Below, in pieces: positions 17,519 to 26,204 of a stretch of 64,000 bases of DNA; within the stretch, counting starts at the first letter, position 1; each line of letters starts with the position of its first letter. The position numbers were made by a program, and so were the translations under genes. The DNA lies in assembly GCA_965205535.1 (NCBI GenBank), contig CBDBHH010000005.1, forward strand, positions 2,294,001 through 2,358,000. The letters run 5' to 3'. This DNA is from UBA8079 sp965205535. Lineage in GTDB: Bacteria > Pseudomonadota > Alphaproteobacteria > UBA6615. The notes under the pieces are model-generated. The model was not told the DNA's origin, made no database searches, and saw nothing but the letters and a program-made list of their open reading frames with translations.

Positions 17519-18384
17519 GCTACGGCCTCGACGTTTTCCATGCCTTTGAGCTGCGTACGGTGCATGACGCGTCGTGCGTGTGCACCAAACGGTTCGCGCC
17601 TGTGCATCGCGCACCGGTTGTCCCACATCAAAAGATCGCCGACCTGCCATCGATGGCAGTAGGTGAATGCCTCCTGGGCGCAGTGTTCCCAGATGCGGTC
17701 GAGCAGTGTTTCGCTGGCCTCGATGCTTTCACCGACGACCCAGGCATGCAGACGCCTTCCGAGGAACAGGGCGGGGCGTCCTGTCTCCGGGTGCGCGCGC
17801 ACGATCGGATGCTGCGCGCCGGGGGCGGTACTCACATCCGTGAAAGGGCTGTGGTTTGAGCGCAGGTTGCCCGCGCTGTCGTGGCTGGAATCATGGTTCA
17901 GGAATTTTCCCTCGATCGCCGCTTGCAAATCCGGCGGCAGGGCATCGAGCGCGGCGTACATGCTCATGAAACAGGTGTCGCCGCCGCTATCTGGCACCTC
18001 AAGGCTAAAGAGGAGGCTGCCTGGCGGCGGCTGATCCAGATAAGACATATCCGTGTGCCAGGAGGCTTCGCCGTCACCCAGAACGCCGATTGTTTTCCCG
18101 TTTTCCTGGACATTCGAGATGATTAGCACTTCCGGGTGCCCCTTTGGTGAAAAGGGCTCCCAGCCGGAAACGGTGTCCAGGTCGCCGAAATGGCGGCTGA
18201 ATTCCGTGAGCTGCGTGTCCGTCAGATGCTGGCCACGAAACACGAGGACCTGATGCTCGAGCCAGGCCTGGCGTATCGCGGCAATGGTCATGTCGTTTAG
18301 GGGGACAGACAAGTCCACACCGCGAATTTCAGCGCCCAGGGCATCTGCGAGACGAACTGTTTCAATCTGTTCACGCACGGACAT
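17515..18384 (-). CDS. TauD/TfdA-family Fe(II)/2-oxoglutarate dioxygenase
   Basis: 289 residues with the facial triad: ASWHTDMSYLDQPP (HxD) and the distal His in LLMWDNRCAMHRREPF, followed by the 2-oxoglutarate-binding Arg in RRVMHRTQ. Starts MSVREQIETVRLADALGAEIRGVDLS, the typical opening. Family members oxidise taurine, 2,4-D, alkylsulfates and other small acids. No adjacent specific transporter reveals the substrate. Confidence 0.93.
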   Translation of the reverse strand: MSVREQIETVRLADALGAEIRGVDLSVPLNDMTIAAIRQAWLEHQVLVFRGQHLTDTQLTEFSRHFGDLDTVSGWEPFSPKGHPEVLIISNVQENGKTIGVLGDGEASWHTDMSYLDQPPPGSLLFSLEVPDSGGDTCFMSMYAALDALPPDLQAAIEGKFLNHDSSHDSAGNLRSNHSPFTDVSTAPGAQHPIVRAHPETGRPALFLGRRLHAWVVGESIEASETLLDRIWEHCAQEAFTYCHRWQVGDLLMWDNRCAMHRREPFGAHARRVMHRTQLKGMENVEAVA

Positions 18385-18525
18385 CGGCCAGTCTCCGGTT
18401 CACGAGTTCGGACAGGTTCATGTCGGGTGTGCCTGCCTGTCAATGGATTTACGCCGGCAGCGCCTTTCAGCGGGGTGCATGGGAATGGTATATAGCGGCT
18501 TCTAGGTATCGGAGGAGGATCGAAA

Positions 18526-19407
18526 GTGGTTGCCAACAAGCCCAATATGACGCGCCCGACCGTCTATCAGTTCAAGCTCGGTGATTTCACGATTACGAAC
18601 ATCCTGGAGGGTTTCATTACCCGGGATGATATGCACCCCGTCACGGCAACGAATGGAACGGCGGCCGAAGTCGAGGCCATCGCGAAGGTCCACAAGCTGC
18701 CGTTCCCGCAGATGGAGCATCAGTTCATTCCAACTCTGGTGGATACCGGGGACAAGCTGATCGCCTTCGATCCGGGCTTCGGCGACAAGAACCCGGGCGC
18801 GGGCAAATATAACGGCCGCCTCGCGGATGCGGGCTACGATCTGAACGACGTGGACTATGTCGTGATCACCCATTGCCACCCCGACCATATCGGAAACCTC
18901 ACAGATGACGGCAATCCGACCTTTCCCAACGCGGAAGTCGTGTTCGGTGAGGGCGAGTTCGCCTTCTGGAAGAAGGGTGAAAATATTCCCGCCCATCGTC
19001 CACCGACCCTCGAGATGTTCAACAATGTCTGCCTGCCATTCGAGGATCAGGCGCGCTTCGTGAAACCGGGAGACGATATCGTCGGCGGTGTAACGGCCGT
19101 GGATGCCTTCGGGCACTCGGCGGGGCATATGGCCTATCACATCGAGAGCAACGGCCAGCAGCTGATGATCATGTCCGACACCGTGGCGCATTTCGCAATT
19201 TCCACGGCGAACCCTGAGTTTCACTTCGGGATGGATGACGACCCGGTGAAGGCCGTTGAGTCACGCAAGCGCGTGCTGGCAAGGGTCGCCGATGACGAGA
19301 TGCTGGCGATCGGCTTCCACATGCCGTTCCCGTCGGTTGGCTACATGGACCGCCATGGCGATGGCTATGTCTGGGTGCCGCACAGCTACCAGCTGAACCT
19401 CGTCTAG
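18526..19407 (+). CDS. MBL-fold metallo-hydrolase
   Basis: GTG at 18526 has the strong SD GGAGGAGG. 293 residues with the metallo-beta-lactamase motif THCHPDHIGN, the later His in DAFGHSAGHMAYH, the Asp in MIMSDTVAH and a C-terminal His in GFHMPFPS. This is the lactonase/sulfatase-like branch common in environmental bacteria. It is transcribed alone, with a weak GC-rich inverted repeat after the stop. Substrate unknown. Confidence 0.92.
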   Translation: MVANKPNMTRPTVYQFKLGDFTITNILEGFITRDDMHPVTATNGTAAEVEAIAKVHKLPFPQMEHQFIPTLVDTGDKLIAFDPGFGDKNPGAGKYNGRLADAGYDLNDVDYVVITHCHPDHIGNLTDDGNPTFPNAEVVFGEGEFAFWKKGENIPAHRPPTLEMFNNVCLPFEDQARFVKPGDDIVGGVTAVDAFGHSAGHMAYHIESNGQQLMIMSDTVAHFAISTANPEFHFGMDDDPVKAVESRKRVLARVADDEMLAIGFHMPFPSVGYMDRHGDGYVWVPHSYQLNLV

Positions 19408-19500
19408 AACGGAATTCGCCGCTCGCTGAAGTTTATGCGGGCGGCGACTTACCTGCACGCCACGCCTCGGGACGCCGTTGCCGCACGGTGAAATGGCCGG

Positions 19501-20571
19501 TCAGGCTCGGGCCTTGCGCGCGGCCGCGGTCAAGGCGAGGCCGTGCCCCGCTGCATCGCGCGCCGACATCACGCCGTCCGGGCTCATTTCCGGCCATCCC
19601 TCGAAGGCTTCCTCAAGCAACGGGAAATCTTCGATCCACAGGCCGGCTGTCGCCAGGCCTGCGAAATGTACAAACAAGCCGGGCAGGAAATGCGGCGCGA
19701 CCACGACACCGAATGCGCCCGCACTGCGCGCGACAGCGATGCACGGCGTCAGGCCGCCGGCCATGGCGAGATCAGGCTGGATCGTCGAGACGACACGGTC
19801 CGCCATGAGCGCGGTAAAACGATCTTGTCCCTGCAAATGCTCGCCGGCGGCGATCGCGACGGGTAACGTATCGGCAAGGGTTCGATATCCCAGAAGGTCT
19901 CGGGCGGGGAGCGGTTCCTCGACGAACAGGACGCCTGATTCAGCCGCCTCCGCGAGCAGGCGCGTGGCGCGCATGAGATCGCCTTTCTCGTTGGCGTCGA
20001 CCATCACCGAGATGTCGTCACCGACAGCCGCCCGGACGGCTTTCATGACCGCTGTGTCGGAAGGCTGGGCGTTCACGCGGGGTTTGACCCCCCGGAAGCC
20101 CGCGTCGCGGTGTTTGATCGCAATATCTGCTGCTTCCGCGGGGCCCATTGCCGGTGAAAAGCCGCCGCTCCCGTAGATTGGCACCGGGCCGGCATTGCCT
20201 CCCATGGCCGCCGATAGAGTGACGTCGGCACGCTTTGCGTGCAGGTCCCAGAGGCCGACATCGAGTGCCGCGAGGGCGATCAGGTTGGGGCCGCCACCGG
20301 TGCGGTTGAAACTTGCCTCGATCGTGCGCCAATGAGCTTCGGGGTGCGCAAGAGGAGATCCATTCAAAAAGCGCTCGGCCAACTGCCCGGCGATCGTCGC
20401 AGAGATCGCGCCGCCGCCGCCGATGACATAACTGAAACCCAGCCCGGTGGCCCCGTCGCTGTCGGTGATGTCGGCGACGATGATATCGACCTGGCGCACG
20501 CCCGAGCCGCCGCGTGGTTTGTCGAACTTGATCTCAAGAAGCGAGATGTCGCAGTCGGTAATTTTGGTCAT
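19501..20571 (-). CDS. Mandelate racemase/muconate lactonizing enzyme family protein
   Basis: Enolase-superfamily protein of about 356 residues: capping domain, then the barrel with GFRGVKPRVN (Lys of strand 2), VMVDANEKGD (Asp), LFVEEPLPA (Glu), IAAGEHLQG (Glu) and APHFLPG (His). Three acidic metal ligands are all present, so it should abstract the alpha-proton of a carboxylate. The second position of the usual KxK pair is Arg, which may shift substrate or stereochemistry. ATG at 20571 or 20577 is possible and neither has a clear SD. Confidence 0.92.
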   Translation of the reverse strand: MTKITDCDISLLEIKFDKPRGGSGVRQVDIIVADITDSDGATGLGFSYVIGGGGAISATIAGQLAERFLNGSPLAHPEAHWRTIEASFNRTGGGPNLIALAALDVGLWDLHAKRADVTLSAAMGGNAGPVPIYGSGGFSPAMGPAEAADIAIKHRDAGFRGVKPRVNAQPSDTAVMKAVRAAVGDDISVMVDANEKGDLMRATRLLAEAAESGVLFVEEPLPARDLLGYRTLADTLPVAIAAGEHLQGQDRFTALMADRVVSTIQPDLAMAGGLTPCIAVARSAGAFGVVVAPHFLPGLFVHFAGLATAGLWIEDFPLLEEAFEGWPEMSPDGVMSARDAAGHGLALTAAARKARA

Positions 20572-20713
20572 GGGCATTGCACGCAATATGTTGAGATGCC
20601 GAACGATAACCCCGGCTGCGCCGTCAGGCCACTGTCGCGCAGCCATTGACCGGGGGATGGGCCAGCGCCTAAAGATTTTCTTTTAGTGAACAAAGAGAGC
20701 CCGGAGACTCACG

Positions 20714-21079
20714 GTGTCGGACGTATATGTGGCGAAAGTCGAAGAACTGGCCGATCGCGAACGACGGATCGTTGTGGACGGCGCAGTGGAAATCGGGGTT
20801 TTCCGGCTGGGTGACGAGTTTTTCGCGTGGGAGAGTAATTGCCCCCATGCGGGTGGGCCGGTCTGCCAGGGACGGGTCATGAACCGGGTCAATGAAGTAC
20901 TCGACGACGAGAAACGCGCCCATGGCTATGAATTCGTCGAGGCGGATGTACATATCATCTGCCCCTGGCACGGGTATGAGTTCAACATCCGGACCGGCGT
21001 CCATCCGGGAGATCCCGAAACGCGCCTGCGTGGGTTCCCTGTGTCAGTTCGGGATGGAGCGGTCTATGTCACCATCTGA
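20714..21079 (+). CDS. Rieske [2Fe-2S] ferredoxin-like protein
   Basis: 121 residues with both Rieske cluster motifs, CPHAGG and CPWHGYEFN, spaced by an insert of about 40 residues. GTG start at 20714 with GGAG upstream. It is soluble and free-standing, so it would serve as an electron carrier rather than an oxygenase subunit. Its stop overlaps the next gene by 14 bases, and that gene overlaps an amidohydrolase, suggesting a three-gene translationally coupled unit. Confidence 0.93.
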   Translation: MSDVYVAKVEELADRERRIVVDGAVEIGVFRLGDEFFAWESNCPHAGGPVCQGRVMNRVNEVLDDEKRAHGYEFVEADVHIICPWHGYEFNIRTGVHPGDPETRLRGFPVSVRDGAVYVTI

Positions 21080-21392
21080 GAATGATTTCGCGTCTCTGGC
21101 GGCGGCGGCCATGCGTGAGGGCGATCGCAGACTGGCCGCGGGCGACACGGCAACCATTACGGACGAGAGTGTCCGGCAATTGCTCACGACGGCCACGCGG
21201 CTTTACGCCCGCAAGACAGATGAAGAAGCACGGAGCTTCTCGCCGCTCGCCGATGGCAGCATTCTGACGGCCACGGACGTGGCCGTGACGGTGACCGCAT
21301 TGCTGCGCGCCGCCGATCTAAATCTTTTCGACCTGGCAATGTGGTCCGGGCGGGCACAACCCGTCGGGGAGGGTAACGATGGCAATGGATGA
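21066..21392 (+). CDS. Small protein of unknown function in Rieske-amidohydrolase operon
   Basis: 108 residues from the ATG at 21066 inside the end of the Rieske gene. Mostly helical and soluble, with a conserved-looking core TDESVRQLLTTATRLYARKTDEE and TATDVAVTVTALLRAADLNLFDLAMW. I do not recognise the family. Fourteen-base overlaps at both ends fix the reading frame and argue it is a real gene, possibly an accessory or stability factor for its neighbours. Confidence 0.78.
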   Translation: MSPSENDFASLAAAAMREGDRRLAAGDTATITDESVRQLLTTATRLYARKTDEEARSFSPLADGSILTATDVAVTVTALLRAADLNLFDLAMWSGRAQPVGEGNDGNG

Positions 21393-22605
21393 CGATTTCA
21401 AACGGACCTACCCGGAGATCGATGACTGGACGGACAGTCGGGAGTTGCTGGCCAATGCCCGCAAGCAGGCTGAGGAACGTCAGCTCGATGATGTCTTCAT
21501 CGTCGATATCGATTCCCATATCAGCGATGGCGGCAACTGGCCCGAGATCATGGACTATGTCGAAGATCCGGTGGTCCGTGAGGCGGCGTCGGCGTTCGGC
21601 GACGGCAGCAAGCGCGGTGCGTTCCTGAACGGCACCAACGGCCTGCAATGGCAGAATGTCTGGGGCCGTATTCCCCACGGACAGGGGCTGAAGGAGCAGA
21701 TAGAGGAAAGTGAACTCTCCCGCGAAACCGTCCTGGCGCGGCGCTGTATCGACCAGATGGGGCTCGACTATCAGGTGATGTTCCCCAACGCGATGCTGTT
21801 TCTCGGGATGCATCCGGTCCGGGAAATGGAAATTCACCTGGCGACGGCTTACAACCGCTGGCTGGTCGAACGGGTATTGCCCGAGGACCCGCGGATCAAG
21901 GCGATGATGTACTTGCCGTTCAACAATCCGGTGGAAGCGGAAGAAACGGTCAAACGCTTCCTGGGCAAGCCCGGTGTCGCCGGATTCATGGTGACCTCAT
22001 CGCGGCACAAGCCGGTTCATGCAAACGAATACATGCGCCTGTATGGCATGCTCGAGGAGGCCGGCCAGGTATTGGGGTTCCACACCCATCTGAACTGGCA
22101 GGATGAATACACCTCCCAGCTTAACCGGTTCATCTCGATGCACGCGATCTCCTTCGTGCTGTGCAACCTCGTGCACCTGACGAACTGGGTGATCAACGGC
22201 CTGCCGGAGCGTTTTCCGAAACTGAATGTGATGTGGATCGAAAGCGGCGTGGCATGGCTGCCGTTCATCATGCAGCGGCTCGATCATGAGTACATGATGC
22301 GGACGTCGGAAGCGCCGCTGCTCAAGAAGCTGCCGAGCGAGTATATCCGCGACATGTTCTTCACATCCCAGCCGCTGGAACGGACCAACGAGACGTTGCT
22401 GGCAGCCTCGATGGACGCAATGAATGCGGAATCCCAGATGCTGTTCGCCTCGGACTGGCCCCATTGGGACTTCGATCTGCCCGCGACGATCTGGGACCTG
22501 CCGTTCCTCGACGAGCGGGCCAAACGGAACATCCTCGGCTACAACGCGGCGCGGATTTTCGATCTGGAGATTCCTGAAAAATATCGTGCGATGGCGGCGG
22601 AGTAA
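21379..22605 (+). CDS. Amidohydrolase-2 (ACMSD-like) family hydrolase/decarboxylase
   Basis: 408 residues with DIDSHISDGGNW at the N-terminal metal site, GFHTHLNW and the C-terminal Asp in LFASDWPHWDFD, typical of the ACMSD-like amidohydrolase branch that decarboxylates or hydrolyses (often aromatic) acids with one metal ion. GGGAGGG precedes the ATG at 21379. It is the last gene of the overlapping Rieske operon; a Rieske partner for a non-redox hydrolase is unusual. Confidence 0.9.
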   Translation: MAMDDDFKRTYPEIDDWTDSRELLANARKQAEERQLDDVFIVDIDSHISDGGNWPEIMDYVEDPVVREAASAFGDGSKRGAFLNGTNGLQWQNVWGRIPHGQGLKEQIEESELSRETVLARRCIDQMGLDYQVMFPNAMLFLGMHPVREMEIHLATAYNRWLVERVLPEDPRIKAMMYLPFNNPVEAEETVKRFLGKPGVAGFMVTSSRHKPVHANEYMRLYGMLEEAGQVLGFHTHLNWQDEYTSQLNRFISMHAISFVLCNLVHLTNWVINGLPERFPKLNVMWIESGVAWLPFIMQRLDHEYMMRTSEAPLLKKLPSEYIRDMFFTSQPLERTNETLLAASMDAMNAESQMLFASDWPHWDFDLPATIWDLPFLDERAKRNILGYNAARIFDLEIPEKYRAMAAE

Positions 22606-22632
22606 CGTCTTCGCCAACAGGTCATTTTCCGG

Positions 22633-22660
22633 TTGCCGGCGACGCGGAATCCAGTGCTAG
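22633..22660 (+). promoter_or_regulatory. Putative sigma-70 promoter of the short SD-ORF transcript
   Basis: TTGCCG at 22633-22638 and TGCTAG at 22655-22660 are separated by 16 bases. This is a plausible housekeeping promoter driving the small terminated unit downstream, with a start near 22667. Assigned by eye only. Confidence 0.45.
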
Positions 22661-22699
22661 GGTTTCGATACCGTTCAACAATCGAAAGGAGGTGATCCG

Positions 22700-22771
22700 A
22701 TGTCGAGTGAGATGATAGGCATTATGTTCAACCCAACGTGTCGGGTTCGGACTTTGGAGCAACCTCTCTAG
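22700..22771 (+). CDS. 23-residue microprotein or leader peptide with maximal SD
   Basis: ATG at 22700 lies seven bases after the GGAGG core of the perfect 14-nt SD. The ORF reads MSSEMIGIMFNP... and ends ...RTLEQPL before TAG at 22769-22771. No downstream gene on the same strand exists for it to attenuate, as a terminator follows 57 bases later and the next gene is on the other strand. The extreme SD and the terminator argue that it is a deliberate unit; homology is not known to me. Confidence 0.5.
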   Translation: MSSEMIGIMFNPTCRVRTLEQPL

Positions 22772-22828
22772 GCCGGACAGAGACACAGGTCTTTCTAAGA
22801 CCATGGGCTGGCGCAATGCCCGCTCACG

Positions 22829-22856
22829 GAGCCGCCCCTCACGGGGCGGCTCTTTT
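22829..22856 (+). terminator. Rho-independent terminator
   Basis: Perfect 10-bp stem GAGCCGCCCC / GGGGCGGCTC around a TCAC loop, followed by TTTT. It ends the short SD-ORF transcript. It could also act on the opposite strand for the hydrolase ending at 22871, though the A-run there is short. Confidence 0.85.
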
Positions 22857-22870
22857 CGTTGGGGCCGGCT

Positions 22871-23596
22871 TCAGTCTGCGATGCTGGCAGCGACTTCACG
22901 GAGGATGCGGACCACATCATCGACGGCGGTGATCATGGCGTCATGGCTGGTGTCGAGGGTTTCCGCGCGCCATGTCGGATGTTCGTCGAACGCCGCGACA
23001 TTCGCGTCGAACGTCGTGTTGGGATAGCCGGTCGCACGGACATAGGTTCGGTTGGTAATCGCATCCAGCGCGCCGGTGATCGTGGCTCTATCGTGGAACG
23101 TCTTGGCGGACTGGATTGTCATTTTCCCGGCGATCCAGGCGGCATCGTCCGGGTCATCCACGCCGATGAGATCGGGGGCCGGGGGCGGCATGCGCCAGGC
23201 ATCCGGGTCCGCCGCCACTTCTTTCTCGATCATTTCGCGCCGCCAGTCGGGCAGCATGTCATTTTGGGATACGCCATCCGCGGCGATGAAGGCATTGATG
23301 TAGACCAGGGCAGCGATCCGCTCGGGCATGCGGTCGGCGACGCTGGTTGTCACCATGCCGGCATAGCTCGCCCCCACCAGGATGACGTTTTCGAGGGCTT
23401 CCCACTCGAGAACGTTGGCAATGTCGGTGACGTTGGTCTCGAGCCCCACATCCGGGGTCAGCAGATGCGAGCGTTCGCCGAAGCCCGTCATCGTCGGGGT
23501 GTACACGTCATGCCCGTCGGCGCGCAGATGCGGCGTGATGCGCGTCCAGCACCATCCGCCGTGCCAAGCGCCGTGAACCAAAACGAAGTTGGCCAT
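22871..23596 (-). CDS. Alpha/beta hydrolase (EstC/salicylate-esterase-like)
   Basis: 241 residues from the ATG at 23596, which has GGAG six bases upstream. Motifs: FVLVHGAWHGGWCW (oxyanion region), nucleophile Ser in VGASYAGM and catalytic His in LDTSHDAM. This branch includes plant-type hydroxynitrile lyases, methylsalicylate esterases and bacterial pyrethroid or aryl esterases. The gene follows the reductive-dehalogenase-like gene on the same strand after about 40 bases. Confidence 0.92.
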   Translation of the reverse strand: MANFVLVHGAWHGGWCWTRITPHLRADGHDVYTPTMTGFGERSHLLTPDVGLETNVTDIANVLEWEALENVILVGASYAGMVTTSVADRMPERIAALVYINAFIAADGVSQNDMLPDWRREMIEKEVAADPDAWRMPPPAPDLIGVDDPDDAAWIAGKMTIQSAKTFHDRATITGALDAITNRTYVRATGYPNTTFDANVAAFDEHPTWRAETLDTSHDAMITAVDDVVRILREVAASIAD

Positions 23597-23635
23597 TCTT
23601 GTCTCCATACATGAATCTGGGATGAGAGGTGCCGA

Positions 23636-25855
23636 TCAGTCGGCGTCGGCAGCCTTTACGTCCTTGAAATCGGCCGCATACGGGTTTTCGACGAGTTTCT
23701 TGGCCGGCCCCGCCCCAATAGAAGGCGTCGGCGTGTAATGGGCTGGCGCAGGTTTGCCGGCCGCGACGCGCGCGCGTGCCTCGTCCGGTGTCTCCATGAG
23801 CGCGCCGGCCGCCATGGCCGCCTTGCGGTCGACGGGGACGGGGTCGGGCGTATCGGGCGGCGGCATCATGTTGGCGTGGTAATAGGCCATGCGCTGCTTG
23901 GCCGGATCGACCTTGCGTGACGGGTCGATCTCGCGCTGGTTGACCCCCTTGGGCGCGACCGTGCGGTCGCCGACCACTTCATGATCGAACCACCATTTCT
24001 TTTTCAGATTACGCCTGCCGTTGCCCAGCGCGTCGTCCAGCCAGGTCGCGATCGGTACCATGATCGGTTTCAGGAACAGGGCGTTGACCCCCATCCAGCT
24101 CGCCAGGCGGGTGAGCAGGGCGCCGTCGGTATCGACCACCTTGTTGATGGGACAGGTCTTCATGCAGCGCCCACAGGCCGACCCGTGCGGATTGGTGACA
24201 CGGTAGCGCGCGCAACGTTCGGCGTCCGGCTTCCAGATCTCGTAGCCGTTGAACATTACCTTGTCGCCGAACGGGATGGCGTCGCATGGGCATTCGCGCG
24301 CGCATTTAAGGCAGTTGTTGCAGAAGGTCTGGAGCCCGAAATCGATCGGCTTGTCGGCCTCGAGTGGTATGTCCGTGGTCAGCACGACGGATTTGAAGCG
24401 CGGCCCGACAAACGGGTTCAACACCAGCTCACCAATTCGGCTCATTTCGCCCAACCCCGCGAGCAGAACCAGGGGGATCTGCAATACGTCGCTGTCGGCG
24501 TTGGTCTGGGCGCGGGCGGGAAACCCCAACTGGCCGAGCATGTGAGACATCACGCCGGCGATCTCCGCCCCGCGCTGGTAACCGCGCATCGACTGACTGC
24601 CGGAAATCCAGTCGTCGCCGCTGGCGCCTTCCATCGTGTCGAAGCCCTGGTCGATCAGCATCACCACGGCATATTTGTGATACATCTCGATTTCAGTGCC
24701 GTCATCCTTGTGGGAATACCAGGCATAGCGGGGGATCTCGCAAATGCCTGTCAGGTCGGCCCCCAGAAAGTAGGACAGCGACTTCAGTGCCTTGCTGTTC
24801 TGTGCCGCGTCGGAATATTTCGACATATCCGGCGCGGTTGTCGGGTTGCCATCCTGATGGGGCACCATGGCGCGGATCAAAGACACCATCGAGCGGGCGA
24901 GCGGGTGCTTCGTGGCAAACCGGGCGCGTTCGCGTTGGGCCTTGTCGCCGAGATCGCCCTGGAGGGCACGCTCAAAAAACGCCGCCCGCTTTGGCACCCG
25001 CGGGACTTCGTCATCGAGAATAAGCGTCGTGGGCCGATCAATGCGTTTGACCGTTTCCATCGGGTAGCGGCTGGCATGTGACGGGCGTCCTGCGCGGCGG
25101 TTTCGTTCGCGGCCGGACTGGGCGTCGTTGATGCCCCACCAGTAGCGCAGGCCCTTGGCATTCATCGCCTTCGCGGCCAGGGGGCGGTCGCATTCAAGCT
25201 GATAGCTGGTCGAGATGACGGCGAAGGTGAAGTTCTCGATATACGGGTTGGCGAGGCTGTCATCGTCGTTGCGGATGGCGATACCGGCCAGCACGGCGAG
25301 GCGGTCTTCGTCGAGCATCCGGTCGCCGGGAACGTCGGCGCGTGCGTCATAGCCCATCAGCCGGATATGGCCTGCAATATTGACGGCGATCTCGGTGGCC
25401 CGCATTTCGGCCGTCTCGACCACCGCGGGTTTTGTCCACTCCGCCGAGAGCGGCTCATCATCGGGCACGCGGCTATGTTCGACCATGATGACGATCGCGT
25501 GGCTGTGGGGCAGGGGCGTCGTGCCGGTTCGCCACGCGCTTTCGGGGATCAGGCAAATACCGGCCTGGCTTGCATCCAGGAAATAAGCCGCGCCCATGAT
25601 GTCGACCGTGCAGCGTTTCACATCATCGGTATCGGGGGCGGTCTCGGGCGCAACATCACCGACCGCGAATTGCGCAAACATGTCGCGGAAGTTGCGCGTG
25701 ACTTCGCCGAGCAGCGGCGACGCCGGGCGATCATCGGCCGGTGGGGCGGGCGGTCGTGATATTTCAAGTGTCCCGAGAGAGTCGTCTCGAGGCAACGTTT
25801 CCAGGGGAAACGAACCCAGATGAAACGGCCGATTTCCGTTCTTCAGCAGGTGCAT
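23636..25855 (-). CDS. Reductive dehalogenase-like protein with duplicated N-terminal domain
   Basis: 739 residues. Residues about 360-630 match the cobalamin-dependent reductive dehalogenase family: LAGLGEMSRIGELVLNPFVGPR, TDIPLEADKPIDFG, then two 4Fe-4S sites (Cys 512, 515, 518, 522 and Cys 548, 561, 564, 568) and the C-terminal helical part. There is no twin-arginine signal and no TatA-like anchor gene, so it should be cytosolic, like catabolic RdhA proteins. Residues about 90-225 repeat the B12-binding-type fold (YFLDASQAGICLIPESAW against YFLGADLTGICEIPRYAW at 362-379) but lack Fe-S cysteines. The role, either dehalogenation or epoxyqueuosine-reductase-like chemistry, is inferred. An esterase gene follows downstream. 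Confidence 0.82.
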   Translation of the reverse strand: MHLLKNGNRPFHLGSFPLETLPRDDSLGTLEISRPPAPPADDRPASPLLGEVTRNFRDMFAQFAVGDVAPETAPDTDDVKRCTVDIMGAAYFLDASQAGICLIPESAWRTGTTPLPHSHAIVIMVEHSRVPDDEPLSAEWTKPAVVETAEMRATEIAVNIAGHIRLMGYDARADVPGDRMLDEDRLAVLAGIAIRNDDDSLANPYIENFTFAVISTSYQLECDRPLAAKAMNAKGLRYWWGINDAQSGRERNRRAGRPSHASRYPMETVKRIDRPTTLILDDEVPRVPKRAAFFERALQGDLGDKAQRERARFATKHPLARSMVSLIRAMVPHQDGNPTTAPDMSKYSDAAQNSKALKSLSYFLGADLTGICEIPRYAWYSHKDDGTEIEMYHKYAVVMLIDQGFDTMEGASGDDWISGSQSMRGYQRGAEIAGVMSHMLGQLGFPARAQTNADSDVLQIPLVLLAGLGEMSRIGELVLNPFVGPRFKSVVLTTDIPLEADKPIDFGLQTFCNNCLKCARECPCDAIPFGDKVMFNGYEIWKPDAERCARYRVTNPHGSACGRCMKTCPINKVVDTDGALLTRLASWMGVNALFLKPIMVPIATWLDDALGNGRRNLKKKWWFDHEVVGDRTVAPKGVNQREIDPSRKVDPAKQRMAYYHANMMPPPDTPDPVPVDRKAAMAAGALMETPDEARARVAAGKPAPAHYTPTPSIGAGPAKKLVENPYAADFKDVKAADAD

Positions 25856-25989
25856 GGAAGGCGTGCCTCAGTGTCAGGTCGGAAGGGTGCTTCGACGCTC
25901 GAAGCGGGACCATTCTCGCGGTGAACGCCCTTAACCACAACCGCCATCGCGCGGCGACAAGTTGGCATGCAGATTGCTCTAGAGGGGGT

Positions 25990-26202
25990 ATGAACAATCT
26001 ATCTCTCATCCGTGGCCGGAATCACGATGTTGCCAATGATGTTGGCCACTCTGATGCGGACCGCGAGGCAATGCGCAGCTGGATCACAATGCTGCGAAAG
26101 GAAGCCAAGAACCTTCGTTCCGAGGCGCAACACATGCTCGAAGTCGCTGAAGAGGCCGAAACACTGGCCGGCCGGATCGATTTTCAGCTGAAAAGCCAAT
26201 AA
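25990..26202 (+). CDS. Small hypothetical helical protein
   Basis: 70 residues from the ATG at 25990 with AGAGGGGG upstream. The C-terminal half (RKEAKNLRSEAQHMLEVAEEAETLAGRI) is predicted as an amphipathic helix or coiled coil. No family recognised. The last codons include the palindrome TTTTCAGCTGAAAA. A terminator lies 75 bases downstream. Confidence 0.6.
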   Translation: MNNLSLIRGRNHDVANDVGHSDADREAMRSWITMLRKEAKNLRSEAQHMLEVAEEAETLAGRIDFQLKSQ

Positions 26203-26204
26203 AT

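Larger units (their letters stand above)
22667..22856 (+). ncRNA. Candidate short structured transcript with perfect Shine-Dalgarno
   Basis: Between two convergent genes lies a self-contained unit: promoter-like boxes, AAAGGAGGTGATCC at 22685-22698 (an exact complement of the 14 bases GGATCACCTCCTTT found at bacterial 16S rRNA 3' ends), a 23-codon ORF, a perfect hairpin GGTCTT-TCT-AAGACC at 22788-22802, and a strong terminator ending at 22856. The length would be about 190 nt. Whether it works as mRNA for a peptide, as a ribosome-binding decoy or as a dual-function RNA is unknown. Confidence 0.5.

Noticed and set aside
19408..19450. Inverted repeat GCCGCTCGC / GCGGGCGGC after the MBL gene
   Set aside because: One mismatch and no T-run, so not called as a terminator.
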